Source: Streptomyces sp. CC53 (GTDB lineage Bacteria > Actinomycetota > Actinomycetes > Streptomycetales > Streptomycetaceae). From it: a stretch of DNA of 34,220 nucleotides. The notes under the pieces were generated by a model. It was not told the origin of the DNA, made no database searches, and saw nothing but the letters and a program-made list of their open reading frames with translations. Positions 23,839-32,227 of the stretch are shown piece after piece. Position numbers and translations under genes: made by a program. Within the stretch, counting starts at the first letter, position 1, and every line of letters starts with the position of its first letter. The stretch lies in the NCBI RefSeq assembly GCF_001865245.1, contig NZ_MKXB01000062.1:5437-39656 (forward strand), given 5' to 3'.

Positions 23839-24190
23839 GCAGCAGCGTCGAGGAGTCGAACTGGACGACCGCCGTGCCGTCACGCGAGTGGAACTCGACC
23901 ACCGTCTGCACCCGCCCGCACGGCCACACCTCCACGTCACCGCGGCGCGCCGGGGAAGTCAGCCCCGCCTCCAGCAGCGTGCGGGGGAACGCCCAGGACG
24001 TACCGCCGGGGAAGACGAACCGCACGGTCGACGGGGCGTCCACCGCGTCGTACCGCAGCGCCACCGGCACCGGCGGGGCCAGCGGCCCGTCATTCATGAT
24101 CAATCCCTTGGCGCGGATCTCCACCCGGGTCTCCCCGCGTGGGTCGCCACCCTCCTGGTCCTCTTCGGGGTGTCCGCCGGCAGGGCACAT
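23792..24190 (-). CDS. SsgA-like protein (SALP), sporulation/cell-division regulator family
   Basis: A 132-residue protein of the actinobacterial SsgA-like family, whose members steer septum placement and cell-wall remodelling in sporulating actinomycetes. Family features are PVPVALRYDAVDAPSTVRFVFPGGTSWAFPRTLLEAGL, GDVEVWPCGRVQTVVEFHSRDGTAVVQFDSSTLLRFLRRTYA. The ATG at 24190 is chosen because GGGAGGAG lies 7 nt upstream and it keeps the domain start (GETRVEIRAKGL). A later ATG (24097) would remove conserved sequence, and the GTG near 24250 lacks support. Length fits the family (about 130-145). The 3' end has been duplicated. Which SALP subgroup it belongs to is not clear. Confidence 0.82.
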   Translation of the reverse strand: MCPAGGHPEEDQEGGDPRGETRVEIRAKGLIMNDGPLAPPVPVALRYDAVDAPSTVRFVFPGGTSWAFPRTLLEAGLTSPARRGDVEVWPCGRVQTVVEFHSRDGTAVVQFDSSTLLRFLRRTYATATPVVR

Positions 24191-24323
24191 CGTCGGGCTC
24201 CTCCCACTCGTCCCCGCCACCGGACCGGCGGCGGGCGGCCATGCGCACACTCATCTGCTTTCTCTCCAATCTCGCACCGAACCCGTGAGCCCGCTCACTC
24301 CGCCACCTGAGGGCGCCGTGCTC

Positions 24324-24340
24324 TTGCAAGCCCTTCGCAG
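24324..24340 (+). promoter_or_regulatory. possible Nur (nickel) box upstream of the ECF transporter
   Basis: TTGCAA-GCCCT-TCGCAG resembles the Streptomyces Nur box (TTGCAA-N5-TTGCAA): all six bases match in the first half and four of six in the second. It ends 60 bp before cbiM, and TTGCAA could double as a -35 (a weak CATCAT lies 18 bp further). The remaining 24191-24323 holds the SALP ribosome-binding region and no other recognised feature; no cobalamin riboswitch box was seen. Confidence 0.45.
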
Positions 24341-24400
24341 GAGCCCTCATCATCGGACGGCCGAAACACCCCCCCAGAGCCGGAAAGCGGGCCCGACCCC

Positions 24401-25465
24401 ATGCATGTACCCGACGGATTCATCAACGCGCCCGTGTCCGCCGCGGCCGGCCTCGTCGCCGCCGGAGCCGTCGCCGCGGGCCTGCGGGGCGCCCGCCGCG
24501 AGCTCGACGACCGCACCGCGCCCCTCGCGGGACTGGTCGCCGCCTTCGTCTTCGCCGTCCAGATGCTGAACTTCCCGGTCGGCGCCGGCACCAGCGGCCA
24601 CCTGCTCGGCGGGGCGCTGGCCGCGATACTCGTCGGCCCGTGGACCGGCCTCCTGTGCATCGCCGTCGTGCTGCTGATGCAGGGCGTGCTCTTCGCGGAC
24701 GGCGGGCTCACCGCCCTCGGGGTGAACATCACGATCATGGGCGGCGTCACCGTCCTCACCGCCTACGCGGTGTTCCGCGGCCTCGTGAAGCTGCTGCCGC
24801 GCGGCCGCCGCGCGGTGACCGTCGCGTCCTTCGCCGCCGCCCTGGTGTCCGTACCGGCGTCCGCGGCGGCCTTCACCCTCCTGTACGCCCTCGGCGGCAC
24901 CACGAACGTGCCCGTCGGCGACGTGCTGTGGGCGATGCTCGGCGTCCACACCCTGATCGGCCTCGGCGAGGCCGCCATCACGACGGCGACGGTCGGCGCG
25001 GTCATCGCCGTGCGGCCCGACCTCGTGTACGGGGCCCGGGACCTGGCCGAGCCGCTGAAGCTGCGCGTGGACGGCCGGCTGGTCGACGCCGCGCCCGCGC
25101 CCACCGCCCCCACGCCCGCGCGGACGGGCGGCTCCGCCCGCAAGGTGTGGGCCGCGGGCCTGGCCGCCTCCGTCGTCCTCGCCGCGTTCGTCTCCTTCTA
25201 CGCCTCCGCCGACCCCGACGGCCTGGAGCGCGTCGCCGCCGACTACGGCATCGACGAGAAGGCCGAGGACCACGCCGTCGCCGACTCGCCGCTCGCCGAC
25301 TACGGCGTCACCGGCGTCACGGACGCCCGCCTGTCCGGGGGGCTGGCGGGCACCCTCGGCGTGGCCGGGACCCTCGCCGTCGGCACCGGCGTGTTCTGGG
25401 CCGCCGCCCGCCGCCGTGCCGCCGCAGCCGCCGCGCAGCCCGCCCGGCCCAAGGAATCCGCCTGA
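24401..25465 (+). CDS. cbiM: nickel/cobalt ECF transporter substrate-binding component, CbiM/NikM with fused PDGLE domain
   Basis: A 354-residue membrane protein. It begins MHVPDGFIN, the N-terminal Met-His metal site of CbiM/NikM (His2), and has a second conserved His in GAGTSGHLLGGALAAILVGPWTG. About six helices form the S component. A C-terminal extension carries ADPDGLERVAADYGI, the PDGLE domain that replaces the separate CbiN/NikN subunit, so M and N functions are fused. It imports Ni2+ or Co2+ with CbiQ and CbiO. The family cannot be split into Ni or Co transporters by these motifs alone; the Nur-like site upstream favours nickel. The stop is 1 bp before cbiQ. Confidence 0.88.
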   Translation: MHVPDGFINAPVSAAAGLVAAGAVAAGLRGARRELDDRTAPLAGLVAAFVFAVQMLNFPVGAGTSGHLLGGALAAILVGPWTGLLCIAVVLLMQGVLFADGGLTALGVNITIMGGVTVLTAYAVFRGLVKLLPRGRRAVTVASFAAALVSVPASAAAFTLLYALGGTTNVPVGDVLWAMLGVHTLIGLGEAAITTATVGAVIAVRPDLVYGARDLAEPLKLRVDGRLVDAAPAPTAPTPARTGGSARKVWAAGLAASVVLAAFVSFYASADPDGLERVAADYGIDEKAEDHAVADSPLADYGVTGVTDARLSGGLAGTLGVAGTLAVGTGVFWAAARRRAAAAAAQPARPKESA

Positions 25466-25466
25466 C

Positions 25467-26228
25467 ATGGGAGCGGGCCACGCCCACCGGCTCTACCGGC
25501 ACGGCCACTCCCCGGTGCACGCCCTGCCGCCGCACACGAAGCTCGTCGCGGTCTTCTGCTTCGTCGTGGTCGTCGTGTCGACCCCGCGCGAGGCGGTGTG
25601 GGCCTTCGGCGCCTACGCACTGCTGCTCGCGCTCGCCGCGGCGGCGGCACGCGTCCCGCCCGGCTTCCTGCTCAAGCGGCTCGCGATCGAGATCCCGTTC
25701 GTCGCGTTCGCGTTCCTGATGCCGTTCGTGGTGCCCGGCGAGCAGACCGAGCTGCTCGGGGTGCACGTGTCCGTACCCGGCCTGTGGGACGCCTGGAACG
25801 TCCTCGCCAAGGGCACCCTCGGCGTCGCCGCCTCCGTCCTGCTCGCCGCCACGACGGAACTGCGGGCCCTGCTGCTGGGCCTCCAGCGGCTGAGGCTGCC
25901 GCCGCTCCTCGTCCAGATCGCCTCCTTCATGATCCGCTACGGCGACGTCGTCACCGACGAGATGCGCCGGATGTCCGTCGCCCGCCGCTCCCGCGGCTTC
26001 GAGGCGCGGGGCGTACGCCACTGGGGCGTCCTCGCGAAGTCGGCGGGCGCCCTCTTCATCCGCTCCTACGAGCGCGGGGAGCGCGTCCACCTGGCGATGC
26101 TGAGCCGCGGCTACACCGGCTCGATGCCGGTGATCGACCAGGCCGTGGCCACCCCCGCGCAGTGGACGCGGGCGGCGGCCCTCCCGGTGCCGGCGCTCGC
26201 CGTGTGTCTGGTGGGATGGACCCTATGA
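25467..26228 (+). CDS. cbiQ: ECF transporter transmembrane (T) component CbiQ
   Basis: A 253-residue membrane protein that couples ATP hydrolysis to the metal-binding subunit. Hydrophobic helices include LVAVFCFVVVVVS, AYALLLALAAAAA and IPFVAFAFLMPFVVPG. The cytoplasmic coupling helices carry Ala-Arg-Gly-type motifs (MSVARRSRGFEARG and LAMLSRGYTG), the ATPase contacts of ECF T components. The N-terminus is histidine-rich (HAHRLYRHGHSPVHALPPH), consistent with metal handling. It starts 1 bp after cbiM and overlaps cbiO by 4 nt. Confidence 0.88.
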   Translation: MGAGHAHRLYRHGHSPVHALPPHTKLVAVFCFVVVVVSTPREAVWAFGAYALLLALAAAAARVPPGFLLKRLAIEIPFVAFAFLMPFVVPGEQTELLGVHVSVPGLWDAWNVLAKGTLGVAASVLLAATTELRALLLGLQRLRLPPLLVQIASFMIRYGDVVTDEMRRMSVARRSRGFEARGVRHWGVLAKSAGALFIRSYERGERVHLAMLSRGYTGSMPVIDQAVATPAQWTRAAALPVPALAVCLVGWTL

Positions 26229-27016
26229 GCCAGTCGCCCGTCGCGCCGCTGTCCTTCGCCCCCTCCCTGGAGGTCAACGGCCTGGCGTACGCCTACCCGG
26301 ACGGCCACCAGGCGCTCTTCGGCGTGGACCTGACCGTCGAGCGCGGCGAGCGCGTGGCGCTGCTCGGCCCGAACGGCGCGGGCAAGACCACCCTCGTCCT
26401 GCACCTGAACGGCATCCTCACCGGCGGCGTCGGCACGGTGACCGTCGCCGGCCTGCCCGTCGCGCCGCAGCACCTGAAGGAGATCCGCCGCCGCGTCGGC
26501 ATCGTCTTCCAGGACCCCGACGACCAGCTGTTCATGCCGACCGTGCGCGAGGACGTGGCGTTCGGCCCGGCCGCCGCCGGCCTGCGGGGCGCGGAGCTGG
26601 AGGACACCGTCCGGCGGGCCCTCGCGCGGGTCGGCATGGAGGAGTACGCCGACCGGCCCCCGCACCACCTGTCCTTCGGGCAGCGCCGCCGCGTCGCCGT
26701 GGCCACCGTCCTCGCGATGGAGCCGGAGATCCTCGTCCTCGACGAGCCGTCGTCCAACCTCGACCCGGCGTCGCGCCGCGAGCTCGCCGACATCCTGCGC
26801 TCCCTCGACGTGACCGTCCTGATGGTCACCCACGACCTGCCGTACGCCCTGGAACTCTGCCCGCGCGCGGTGATCCTCAGCGGCGGCGTCATCGCGGCGG
26901 ACGCCCCGACCGGCGACCTGCTCGCCGACGAGGAGCTGATGCGCAGGCACCGGCTGGAGCTGCCGTTCGGCTTCGACCCCACCGTACGGCCGACCCGGGG
27001 CCCGGGCCCGCGCTGA
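26225..27016 (+). CDS. cbiO: ECF transporter ATPase CbiO
   Basis: A 263-residue cytoplasmic ATPase. It shows Walker A GPNGAGKTT, the Q-loop VFQDPDDQLFMPTVREDVAFGP typical of the CbiO/EcfA group, the signature LSFGQRRRVAVA, Walker B EILVLDEPSSNLDP and the switch MVTHDLPYA. It overlaps cbiQ by 4 nt (ATGA). An in-frame ATG at 26216 is an alternative start. With only one ATPase gene the transporter probably uses a CbiO homodimer. Confidence 0.9.
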   Translation: MSQSPVAPLSFAPSLEVNGLAYAYPDGHQALFGVDLTVERGERVALLGPNGAGKTTLVLHLNGILTGGVGTVTVAGLPVAPQHLKEIRRRVGIVFQDPDDQLFMPTVREDVAFGPAAAGLRGAELEDTVRRALARVGMEEYADRPPHHLSFGQRRRVAVATVLAMEPEILVLDEPSSNLDPASRRELADILRSLDVTVLMVTHDLPYALELCPRAVILSGGVIAADAPTGDLLADEELMRRHRLELPFGFDPTVRPTRGPGPR

Positions 27017-27069
27017 GCCGTTGCACGATGGGGCGCGACGCCCGACGCCGAGAGAGAGCACGAGAAGCA

Positions 27070-28239
27070 GTGGACGCCCAGGACATACGCGGCACCGTCA
27101 CGCCCGGATGGGAACCCGTCAGGGACGCCTTCCTCCGCAACCTCACCCAGCGCGGGGAGCGCGGCGCGGCCGTCGCGGTGTACCGGGACGGCCGGAAGGT
27201 CGTCGACGTGTGGGCGGGCACGAAGGACGTCGACGGCGACGCCCCGTGGGCACTGGACACCGCGCAGACGGTCCGCTCGGTGACGAAGGGCGTGGCGGCG
27301 GCGGTGCCGCTGCTCCTGCACCAGCGGGGGCAGCTGGACCTGGACGCGCCCGTCGGCACGTACTGGCCCGAGTTCAAGGCGGCGGGCAAGGAGCGGACCC
27401 TGGTCCGCCACCTGCTGGCCCACCGGGCGGGCGTCCCCGCGCTGGACGCCCCACTGGCCCCGCAGGAGGCCCTGGACCCGGAGCGGGCGGCGCGGGCCGT
27501 CGCCGCGCAGGCCCCCGTGTGGCGGCCCGGCGAGGACCACGGCTACCACGCGCACACGTACGGCTGGCTGCTCGACGGCCTGGTGCGGCGGGTGACGGGC
27601 CGGTCCGTCGGCCGCTGGGTGGCGGAGGAGATCGCCGGGCCCCTCGGCCTGGACCTGTGGCTGGGCCTGCCCCCGGAGGAGGCGCACCGGGTGGGGCGCC
27701 TCGGCCCGCTCCCCGAGCCCCCGGCGGCGGGCGGCGGCCTGGTGCTGCGCGCGAAACGCTCGGTGGCGGAGGCGTACGAGGACCCGGCGTCGCTGACGCG
27801 GCGCGCGTTCGGGGTGATCGACCCGTACCCGGACGAGAACTCCCCGGCCTGCCGCGCCGCGGGCCTCGCCGCCTCGGGCGGCATCGCCACGGCCCGCGCG
27901 CTGGCCCGGTTCTACGCGGCGCTGATCGGCCGGGTGGACGGGCACCGGCTGTTCGCCCCGGCGACGCTGGCCGCGGCCCGGACGGAGGAGTCGGCGGGCC
28001 CGGACCGGGTGCTGGTGGTCGCCACCCGCTACGGCCTCGGCTACATGCTGCACGGCCCGGCGCCCCCGCTGCTGGCGCCCGGCTCCTTCGGCCACCCGGG
28101 CCGGGGCGGCTCGCTGGCCTTCGCGGACCCGGAGTCGGGCACCGCCTTCGGCTACGTCACCAACGGGATGCGCAAGGGCGTCACCGCGGACCCGCGCGCC
28201 CAGGCCCTGGTGCGGGCGGTCCGCCAGGTCGTCTCCTAG
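27070..28239 (+). CDS. serine hydrolase, beta-lactamase (class C/EstB-like) family
   Basis: A 389-residue penicillin-binding-fold hydrolase. Motifs are SVTK (SxxK, about residue 76), a Tyr motif in [19 protein letters not shown], and GHPGRGGS (HxG, C-terminal). Such enzymes are esterases or peptidases more often than true beta-lactamases. There is no signal peptide, so it acts in the cytoplasm. The GTG at 27070 begins [21 protein letters not shown], which fits the usual family start; an ATG at 27028 would add a charged extension without a ribosome-binding site. It follows cbiO by 53 bp and may be co-transcribed, though no functional link is evident. Confidence 0.85.
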   Translation: MDAQDIRGTVTPGWEPVRDAFLRNLTQRGERGAAVAVYRDGRKVVDVWAGTKDVDGDAPWALDTAQTVRSVTKGVAAAVPLLLHQRGQLDLDAPVGTYWPEFKAAGKERTLVRHLLAHRAGVPALDAPLAPQEALDPERAARAVAAQAPVWRPGEDHGYHAHTYGWLLDGLVRRVTGRSVGRWVAEEIAGPLGLDLWLGLPPEEAHRVGRLGPLPEPPAAGGGLVLRAKRSVAEAYEDPASLTRRAFGVIDPYPDENSPACRAAGLAASGGIATARALARFYAALIGRVDGHRLFAPATLAAARTEESAGPDRVLVVATRYGLGYMLHGPAPPLLAPGSFGHPGRGGSLAFADPESGTAFGYVTNGMRKGVTADPRAQALVRAVRQVVS

Positions 28240-28302
28240 ACGCCGCTCCGCCCCGGCCGTCCCCGGCGCGCCGACCGTGCTTCGCGCGTCCCGCGCGCGC
28301 GT

Positions 28303-28332
28303 GCGCCCCGCCGGAGGAGGCCGGCGGGGCGC
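28303..28332. terminator. bidirectional terminator between convergent genes
   Basis: GCGCCCCGCCGG and CCGGCGGGGCGC form a perfect 12-bp stem with an AGGAGG loop, placed between the hydrolase gene and the convergent haloperoxidase-like gene. Confidence 0.7.
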
Positions 28333-28364
28333 GACGCTATGTGCGGTGGTGCGGTCAGCGCGGG

Positions 28365-29858
28365 TCAGGAGGCGCTGGGGGCGATGCCGTTGAAGTAGTT
28401 GTTCGCGACCTGGTAGGCGTTCTGGGCGAGGTCGATGCCGAGCTGGCGGCCGGCGTTCTTGTCGAAGTTCCAGTGGACACCGCCGTACAGGCGGGACATG
28501 CCGTCCTCGTCGGCGGCCGCGCTGAAGGTGTTCCAGTACAGCGTCACGTCGGAGGCCGGGGTGGTGCCGGGCTCGATCTTGGAGCTGCCAGCCTTGATGG
28601 TGACGGAGTCACCGTAGTAGTCGCTGCCGGTCCACAGCTTCAGGTACTCGGCCGCGGTGGAGCCCCACGTGGAGTGGCCGGAGACGTAGGCCGGGAAGGC
28701 CGGGGTGGAGATGTACGGCTTCCAGTTCTTGCCGTCCATGGCCACGGTGCCCTGGCCGGGGCCGCCCCACGCCAGGATCGTCTTGCCCTGGTTCTCGTAG
28801 CGGATCGAGGAGATCGGCCGGGCGTAGTCGAAGTGCTTCTTCGAGTGGCGGATGGCGATACCGGCGTCGCCCATGCCCAGGTTGAGGCCGAAGAACATCT
28901 TCACGTCCTCGTCCAGGGAGTTGCCGTCACGCTTCGAGACGTACTGCGCCCACTGGTTCTGGTGACCGGTCGGGGACTCCTTGGCCTCGATCCAGAACTC
29001 CGCGATGGCCTTGCGCCGGTCGGTGAGGTTGCGGCTGTAGTACAGCACCTCCGCCTCGGCGGCCCGCTGCGTGGGCGAGCCGTACGCCGGCGGGGTGGCC
29101 GGCAGGAACTGGTCCTTGCTCTGCATCGCGAACGGGATGACGTCCGGGAACTGCGAGCCGATGAACCGCTGGGTGACGCCGTCCTTCTTGATCGGCGCCC
29201 ACTTGCCCGGGTCCTGGATCGTGGACTTGTCGAAGTTGTCCCAGTCCGTGTACCCGTTGCTGTAGTCGTACGAGTCCGGGTTCGGGTCCGAGTAGGCCGG
29301 CGTGCCGAGCTGGTTGGCGCCGTCGTTGTGGCGGAACTGCAGGACCGCGTCGCACGCCGTGTGGGCGACACCGGCGGCGGTGTAGTTGTTGACCTCGTTG
29401 TTGTTCGGGTCGAAGCCCCGCGCGGAGAGCTTCGCGTCCAGTGCGGCCTTCTGGGCGGGGAAGAGGTCCACCAGGGCGCGGTGGGCCGCGTAGTTGACGG
29501 CCGCGTTCTTGTACTTCCACTTGTGCTTGTACGCGGGCTGGCGCAGCGTGCCGCCCAGTCTCGTGCCGACCGCCTTGGCGTCGTACGCGGCCCACGCGTC
29601 GTACATGCAGGTGTGCGCCACGGCGAAGTAGCGGGCGCCGACCGGCGGGGCGGTGGCGCCGCCGGACGCGGTCTCGACCGCCTCGACCAGCGCCTTGTTC
29701 CAGTACAGCGCCGCGTTGTCGTAGTGCGGGTTGGTGTCCGGGGCGGGCAGCACCTCGGCGTTGGCGGCCGGGACGGTGGTGAGGAAGGAGCCGGCCGTCA
29801 GAGCGGTGACGGCGGCGAGTATGAGCTGCTTGCGGCGACCGTTGCTGCGCGGTGTCAT
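28365..29858 (-). CDS. secreted vanadium-dependent haloperoxidase family protein (PAP2 superfamily)
   Basis: A 497-residue exported protein. The signal peptide has a basic start ([10 protein letters not shown]), a hydrophobic stretch ([19 protein letters not shown]) and a cleavage site near ANA. All three vanadate-binding motifs are present: K-x6-RP in [12 protein letters not shown] in AYVSGHS (Ser393-His395) and SRxxxGxHxxxD in [12 protein letters not shown] (His about 462). The family oxidises halides with peroxide, but many bacterial members are uncharacterised or act as phosphatases. The ATG has GAGGA about 7 nt upstream. It appears monocistronic. The roughly 295 bp upstream (29859-30153) has a 10-bp palindrome ACGTGCACGT (29922-29931) and a GATGGATCG repeat, but no gene was recognised. 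Confidence 0.85.
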   Translation of the reverse strand: MTPRSNGRRKQLILAAVTALTAGSFLTTVPAANAEVLPAPDTNPHYDNAALYWNKALVEAVETASGGATAPPVGARYFAVAHTCMYDAWAAYDAKAVGTRLGGTLRQPAYKHKWKYKNAAVNYAAHRALVDLFPAQKAALDAKLSARGFDPNNNEVNNYTAAGVAHTACDAVLQFRHNDGANQLGTPAYSDPNPDSYDYSNGYTDWDNFDKSTIQDPGKWAPIKKDGVTQRFIGSQFPDVIPFAMQSKDQFLPATPPAYGSPTQRAAEAEVLYYSRNLTDRRKAIAEFWIEAKESPTGHQNQWAQYVSKRDGNSLDEDVKMFFGLNLGMGDAGIAIRHSKKHFDYARPISSIRYENQGKTILAWGGPGQGTVAMDGKNWKPYISTPAFPAYVSGHSTWGSTAAEYLKLWTGSDYYGDSVTIKAGSSKIEPGTTPASDVTLYWNTFSAAADEDGMSRLYGGVHWNFDKNAGRQLGIDLAQNAYQVANNYFNGIAPSAS

Positions 29859-30153
29859 GAGACGTCCTCTTCGCGTGGCAGGGATGGATCGACTGGATGG
29901 ATCGGTGGACGGAAGCCGCCGACGTGCACGTTGGGGGAGCACGGTCCTTGCCGATCGATCCGGCGCGGCGCCGCTGGGTGGTGGCTTCCTGCGAGAACGA
30001 CGTTAGTGACGTGAACACGCCCCAGAACGGGCCGGAAACCGATGGGGATCATCGGACCTGCCGATGCCCCCACGGCGGTGCCGATGCGCCGACGGCCCCA
30101 CCGGCCCCACCGGTCCCTGCCGCCCGGTGCGCGGGTGCGCACCGGGGAACACC

Positions 30154-30367
30154 GCCCGCGACGTGCGGGACGCCGGGTGCGGGACGGACTCGCTCGACCT
30201 GCTGCTCGCCCGGGACGGGCACCGGGTGACGGGCGTCGACCTGGCGCCGCGCATGGTCGAGCACGCACGGGCCACGTTCCTGGCGGCGGGCGCCGAGGCG
30301 CGGTTCCTCGTCGGGGGACGCGGCGGCGCCGCCGGTGAGCGTGGAGAGGTTCGACGCCGTCGTGGTG
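30154..30367 (+). pseudogene. SAM methyltransferase, left fragment (interrupted)
   Basis: This encodes the cofactor-binding part of a class I SAM methyltransferase: ARDVRDAGCGTDSLDLLLARDGHRVTGVDLAPRMVEHARATFLAAGAEARFLVG. One extra G in the run 30313-30317 shifts the frame; in the next frame the protein continues as GDAAAPPVSVERFDAVVV up to 30367. The expected N-terminal 40 or so residues and a start codon are missing. At 30367 the gene is broken by foreign DNA; its continuation (RHLVWALPDP...) lies at 33451. It was therefore split by an insertion and has decayed further. Confidence 0.7.
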
Positions 30368-30423
30368 TCAAATGCGCGTAGGCCCACCCTCCTGAGTGGG
30401 GGCATCCGCGCAGGTCAGCGGCC
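30367..30423. repeat. left 57-bp hairpin repeat of the cassette
   Basis: It shares its outer arms with 33268-33324: GTCAAATGCGCGTA on the left and GCGCAGGTCAG-GGCC on the right, with a divergent centre of about 20-30 bp. Inside it, TGCGCG (30373) pairs with CGCGCA (30407) and CCCAC with GTGGG, giving a stem-loop that also follows the minus-strand HTH gene (stop at 30415). It starts exactly where methyltransferase sequence stops. Confidence 0.6.
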
Positions 30424-31674
30424 TAGTGTCTCGCATTCGGTCAGGCGGTGGCCGTGTTCGCTCAGCAGTGCGCGGACCTCGGGCACGTCGTCGTGATCGA
30501 GTAGGCGGCGGAGTACGACGCGGGAGCGTTCGGCGGTGCGGTCGCTGGTCATGTCGGCGGATGCGGCGATCACCTGGTGTGCCACGTCGGCGGCCTGCTC
30601 CAGTTCGTTCGCATCGGCCAGGGCGACGGCGAGCCATGACCGGTACAGGGCGAGTTCGCGCGTGTGGGTGGTGTCGTACCGGGCGAGGACGTCAGTGAGG
30701 AGCGGCACGGCGCGCAGCGGTCGGCGCAGTTCGGTGTAGACGCGGGCGTCCATCACGTCGAGTTCTTCGCCGCACACCCAGTAGGCCCACTGGGGTGCCT
30801 CGGGGCCGTGGTCATCGGTAAGCGCGTCGTGCGCCTGCCCGAGGGCGCGCATGGCCGGCTGCGGGTCGTCCGCGCGGGTGTGGGCCCATGCGATGCGGTC
30901 GGAGAACAGGGCGCGGGTCTTGGCGGGGGCGTCCGGTCCGGCTTCGTCCAGGGCGGCTTGGGCCAGGGCGACGGCGTCGCGTTCGCGGCCGGTGTTGGAC
31001 CACTGGTAGGCGAGCGATCCGGCAAGGTTCGCGGACAGGGGACCGTCGGCGGCCTGGCGGGCGGCGGAGATGCCGAGCCGGTAGGCGTGTTCGGCGTCGT
31101 CGTGGCGTCCGGCGTCGCTGGCGATCCATCCTGCGATCTGCGCGAGTTCCCCGATCTGTACGAGCAGCGCGCGGCCCACGTCGTCGGCGTGGGTGTGTTC
31201 GCGGTAGAGGCGTACGGCGGCGCGCAGTTCGCGGAAGGCGGGCCCGATCAGGTCCCCGCCTGTCAGAACGTCGTCAGCGAGCCGTAACCCGTGGACGCGT
31301 CCGGCGAGGGCGGTCACGGCGTCGGCACCAACGCGGCGCGTCCGGCCCGGGGCGAGGGCGAGCGCGTCGCCGTCCGGGAGGAGTGCTGCGAGGGTGGCTG
31401 TCGGCCCCGGGGGTTGAGTGTCGGTCTCGCCCCGGGCGTAGGCGGCGGCGCGCTCCAACTCGATCACGTCCGCGTCCAGGGCACGGGCGAGGAACGGCAG
31501 CCACGAGTCAGGGACCCGTCCGCCGCGCTCCCAGCGGGACACCTCATTGCGGGTGACCGACTGGACCCCGGAAAGGGCGCACAGGTCGGCGGCCAACTGC
31601 CGCTGACTCCTGTTCGCGGCGCGACGTAGGCGTGCGAGGTGGACCCCGAAGGATCGTCTGCGCTCGCTGTCCAC
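30415..31674 (-). CDS. XRE-family HTH regulator with helical-repeat C-terminal region (cassette-borne)
   Basis: A 419-residue protein. The N-terminal HTH (about residues 8-70) reads FGVHLARLRRAANRSQRQLAADLCALSGVQSVTRNEVSRWERGGRVPDSWLPFLARALDADVIEL. The rest is TPR-like helical hairpins (DDAEHAYRLGISAARQAADGPLSANLAGSLAYQWSNTG; DAVALAQAALDEAG). The GTG start has GGAGGGGG 7 nt upstream. It lies downstream of the small GntR gene on the same strand. Its last codons overlap the left hairpin repeat. It probably regulates the cassette in response to an unknown signal. It has the same general layout as the proteins at 145 and 15150 but little visible sequence identity. Confidence 0.8.
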   Translation of the reverse strand: MDSERRRSFGVHLARLRRAANRSQRQLAADLCALSGVQSVTRNEVSRWERGGRVPDSWLPFLARALDADVIELERAAAYARGETDTQPPGPTATLAALLPDGDALALAPGRTRRVGADAVTALAGRVHGLRLADDVLTGGDLIGPAFRELRAAVRLYREHTHADDVGRALLVQIGELAQIAGWIASDAGRHDDAEHAYRLGISAARQAADGPLSANLAGSLAYQWSNTGRERDAVALAQAALDEAGPDAPAKTRALFSDRIAWAHTRADDPQPAMRALGQAHDALTDDHGPEAPQWAYWVCGEELDVMDARVYTELRRPLRAVPLLTDVLARYDTTHTRELALYRSWLAVALADANELEQAADVAHQVIAASADMTSDRTAERSRVVLRRLLDHDDVPEVRALLSEHGHRLTECETLGR

Positions 31675-31739
31675 TGCTGGCCCCCTCCTGTCGCCTGCCC
31701 GGCCCCTTGCTGGCCCCCTGCCCGGCTCCTCCGATCATG

Positions 31740-31755
31740 CAACGCGGAAGCGTTG
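31740..31755. promoter_or_regulatory. dyad upstream of the cassette HTH gene
   Basis: CAACGC-GGAA-GCGTTG is a perfect 6-bp inverted repeat 66 bp upstream of the HTH start, in the gap after the GntR gene. Candidate operator. Confidence 0.35.
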
Positions 31756-31814
31756 GATGGGTGACGATGAGCAAACAGAGAGCTACTGGGGCTGGGTGGG
31801 GCGAGCGCTCCGCG

Positions 31815-32066
31815 TCAGTCGGCGGACTCGCCACCCCCAGGTACGGCGGGCGGCAACGGGTCAACGACGTAAGACCCCTTCGCGGGCAAGGTGCCGACCA
31901 ATCCGCGCTCGCGCAGTTCTCGGACGGCACGGCGCACCGTTCCCGCGCTCACGCGGTACACATCTGCCAACTCCCGCTCATTCTCAAGCCGTCCGCCCGG
32001 CGGGATCTCCCCAGCACGGATGCGGCGTTCAAGGTCGTCTGCTACCCGCTGCCATTCGTAGATCAC
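31815..32066 (-). CDS. minimal GntR-type winged-helix regulator
   Basis: An 83-residue protein consisting only of the GntR DNA-binding domain: YEWQRVADDLERRIRAGEIPPGGRLENERELADVYRVSAGTVRRAVRELRERGLVGTLPAKGSYVV. The effector domain of ordinary GntR regulators is absent. Small GntR proteins of this kind (KorSA-like) control pSAM2-type integrative elements in Streptomyces, which supports an element origin. The start is a GTG with GGAGAG directly before it, an unusually tight spacing. Divergent from the three small genes; the 20-bp palindrome at 32110-32129 between them is its likely operator. Confidence 0.8.
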   Translation of the reverse strand: MIYEWQRVADDLERRIRAGEIPPGGRLENERELADVYRVSAGTVRRAVRELRERGLVGTLPAKGSYVVDPLPPAVPGGGESAD

Positions 32067-32109
32067 CTCTCCATGCTCTGTGCACGCTGCGCGCCCCGCA
32101 CTTTGGGAA

Positions 32110-32139
32110 GCACACTGTGCACAGTGTGCGCACTGTGCG
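32110..32139. promoter_or_regulatory. 20-bp perfect palindrome plus 11-bp dyad (operator)
   Basis: GCACACTGTGCACAGTGTGC (32110-32129) is a perfect palindrome. It is followed at once by CGCAC-T-GTGCG (32129-32139), and another CTGTGCAC half-site lies at 32078. The cluster sits between the GntR gene (start 32066) and the plus-strand small genes, so it can control both promoters. Confidence 0.65.
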
Positions 32140-32168
32140 TAAGCTGGGAGTGTCGTAAACGAAAGCGC

Positions 32169-32225
32169 CCCCGAGAGATCCGGGCTAGGGATCGCTCAGG
32201 GGCTCACCGAAGGATGGAGCTTCGG
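32169..32225 (+). promoter_or_regulatory. structured 5' leader with ribosome-binding site in a hairpin loop
   Basis: A long hairpin (CCCC-GAG-a-GATCC with GGATC-g-CTC-a-GGGG, 32169-32202) is followed by CCGAAG-GATGGAG-CTTCGG (32207-32225). The loop of the second contains the only Shine-Dalgarno-like sequence, GGAG, and the stem ends 2 nt before the ATG at 32228. Translation of the first small gene could be gated by this fold. Confidence 0.45.
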
Positions 32226-32227
32226 CT

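Noticed and set aside
24090..24254. A 54-codon minus-strand frame with a good ribosome-binding site, overlapping the SsgA-like gene
   Set aside because: Codon usage deteriorates in its second half, and the SsgA-like gene has a better start at 24190 inside it. A frameshifted longer gene was also considered but is not needed.
24191..24400. Cobalamin riboswitch upstream of cbiM
   Set aside because: No B12 box or adjacent conserved stems could be found; a Nur-like site was seen instead.
29985..30020. PhoP box upstream of the haloperoxidase-like gene
   Set aside because: One GTTCACG-like unit is present on the minus strand, but the required second direct repeat is not convincing.
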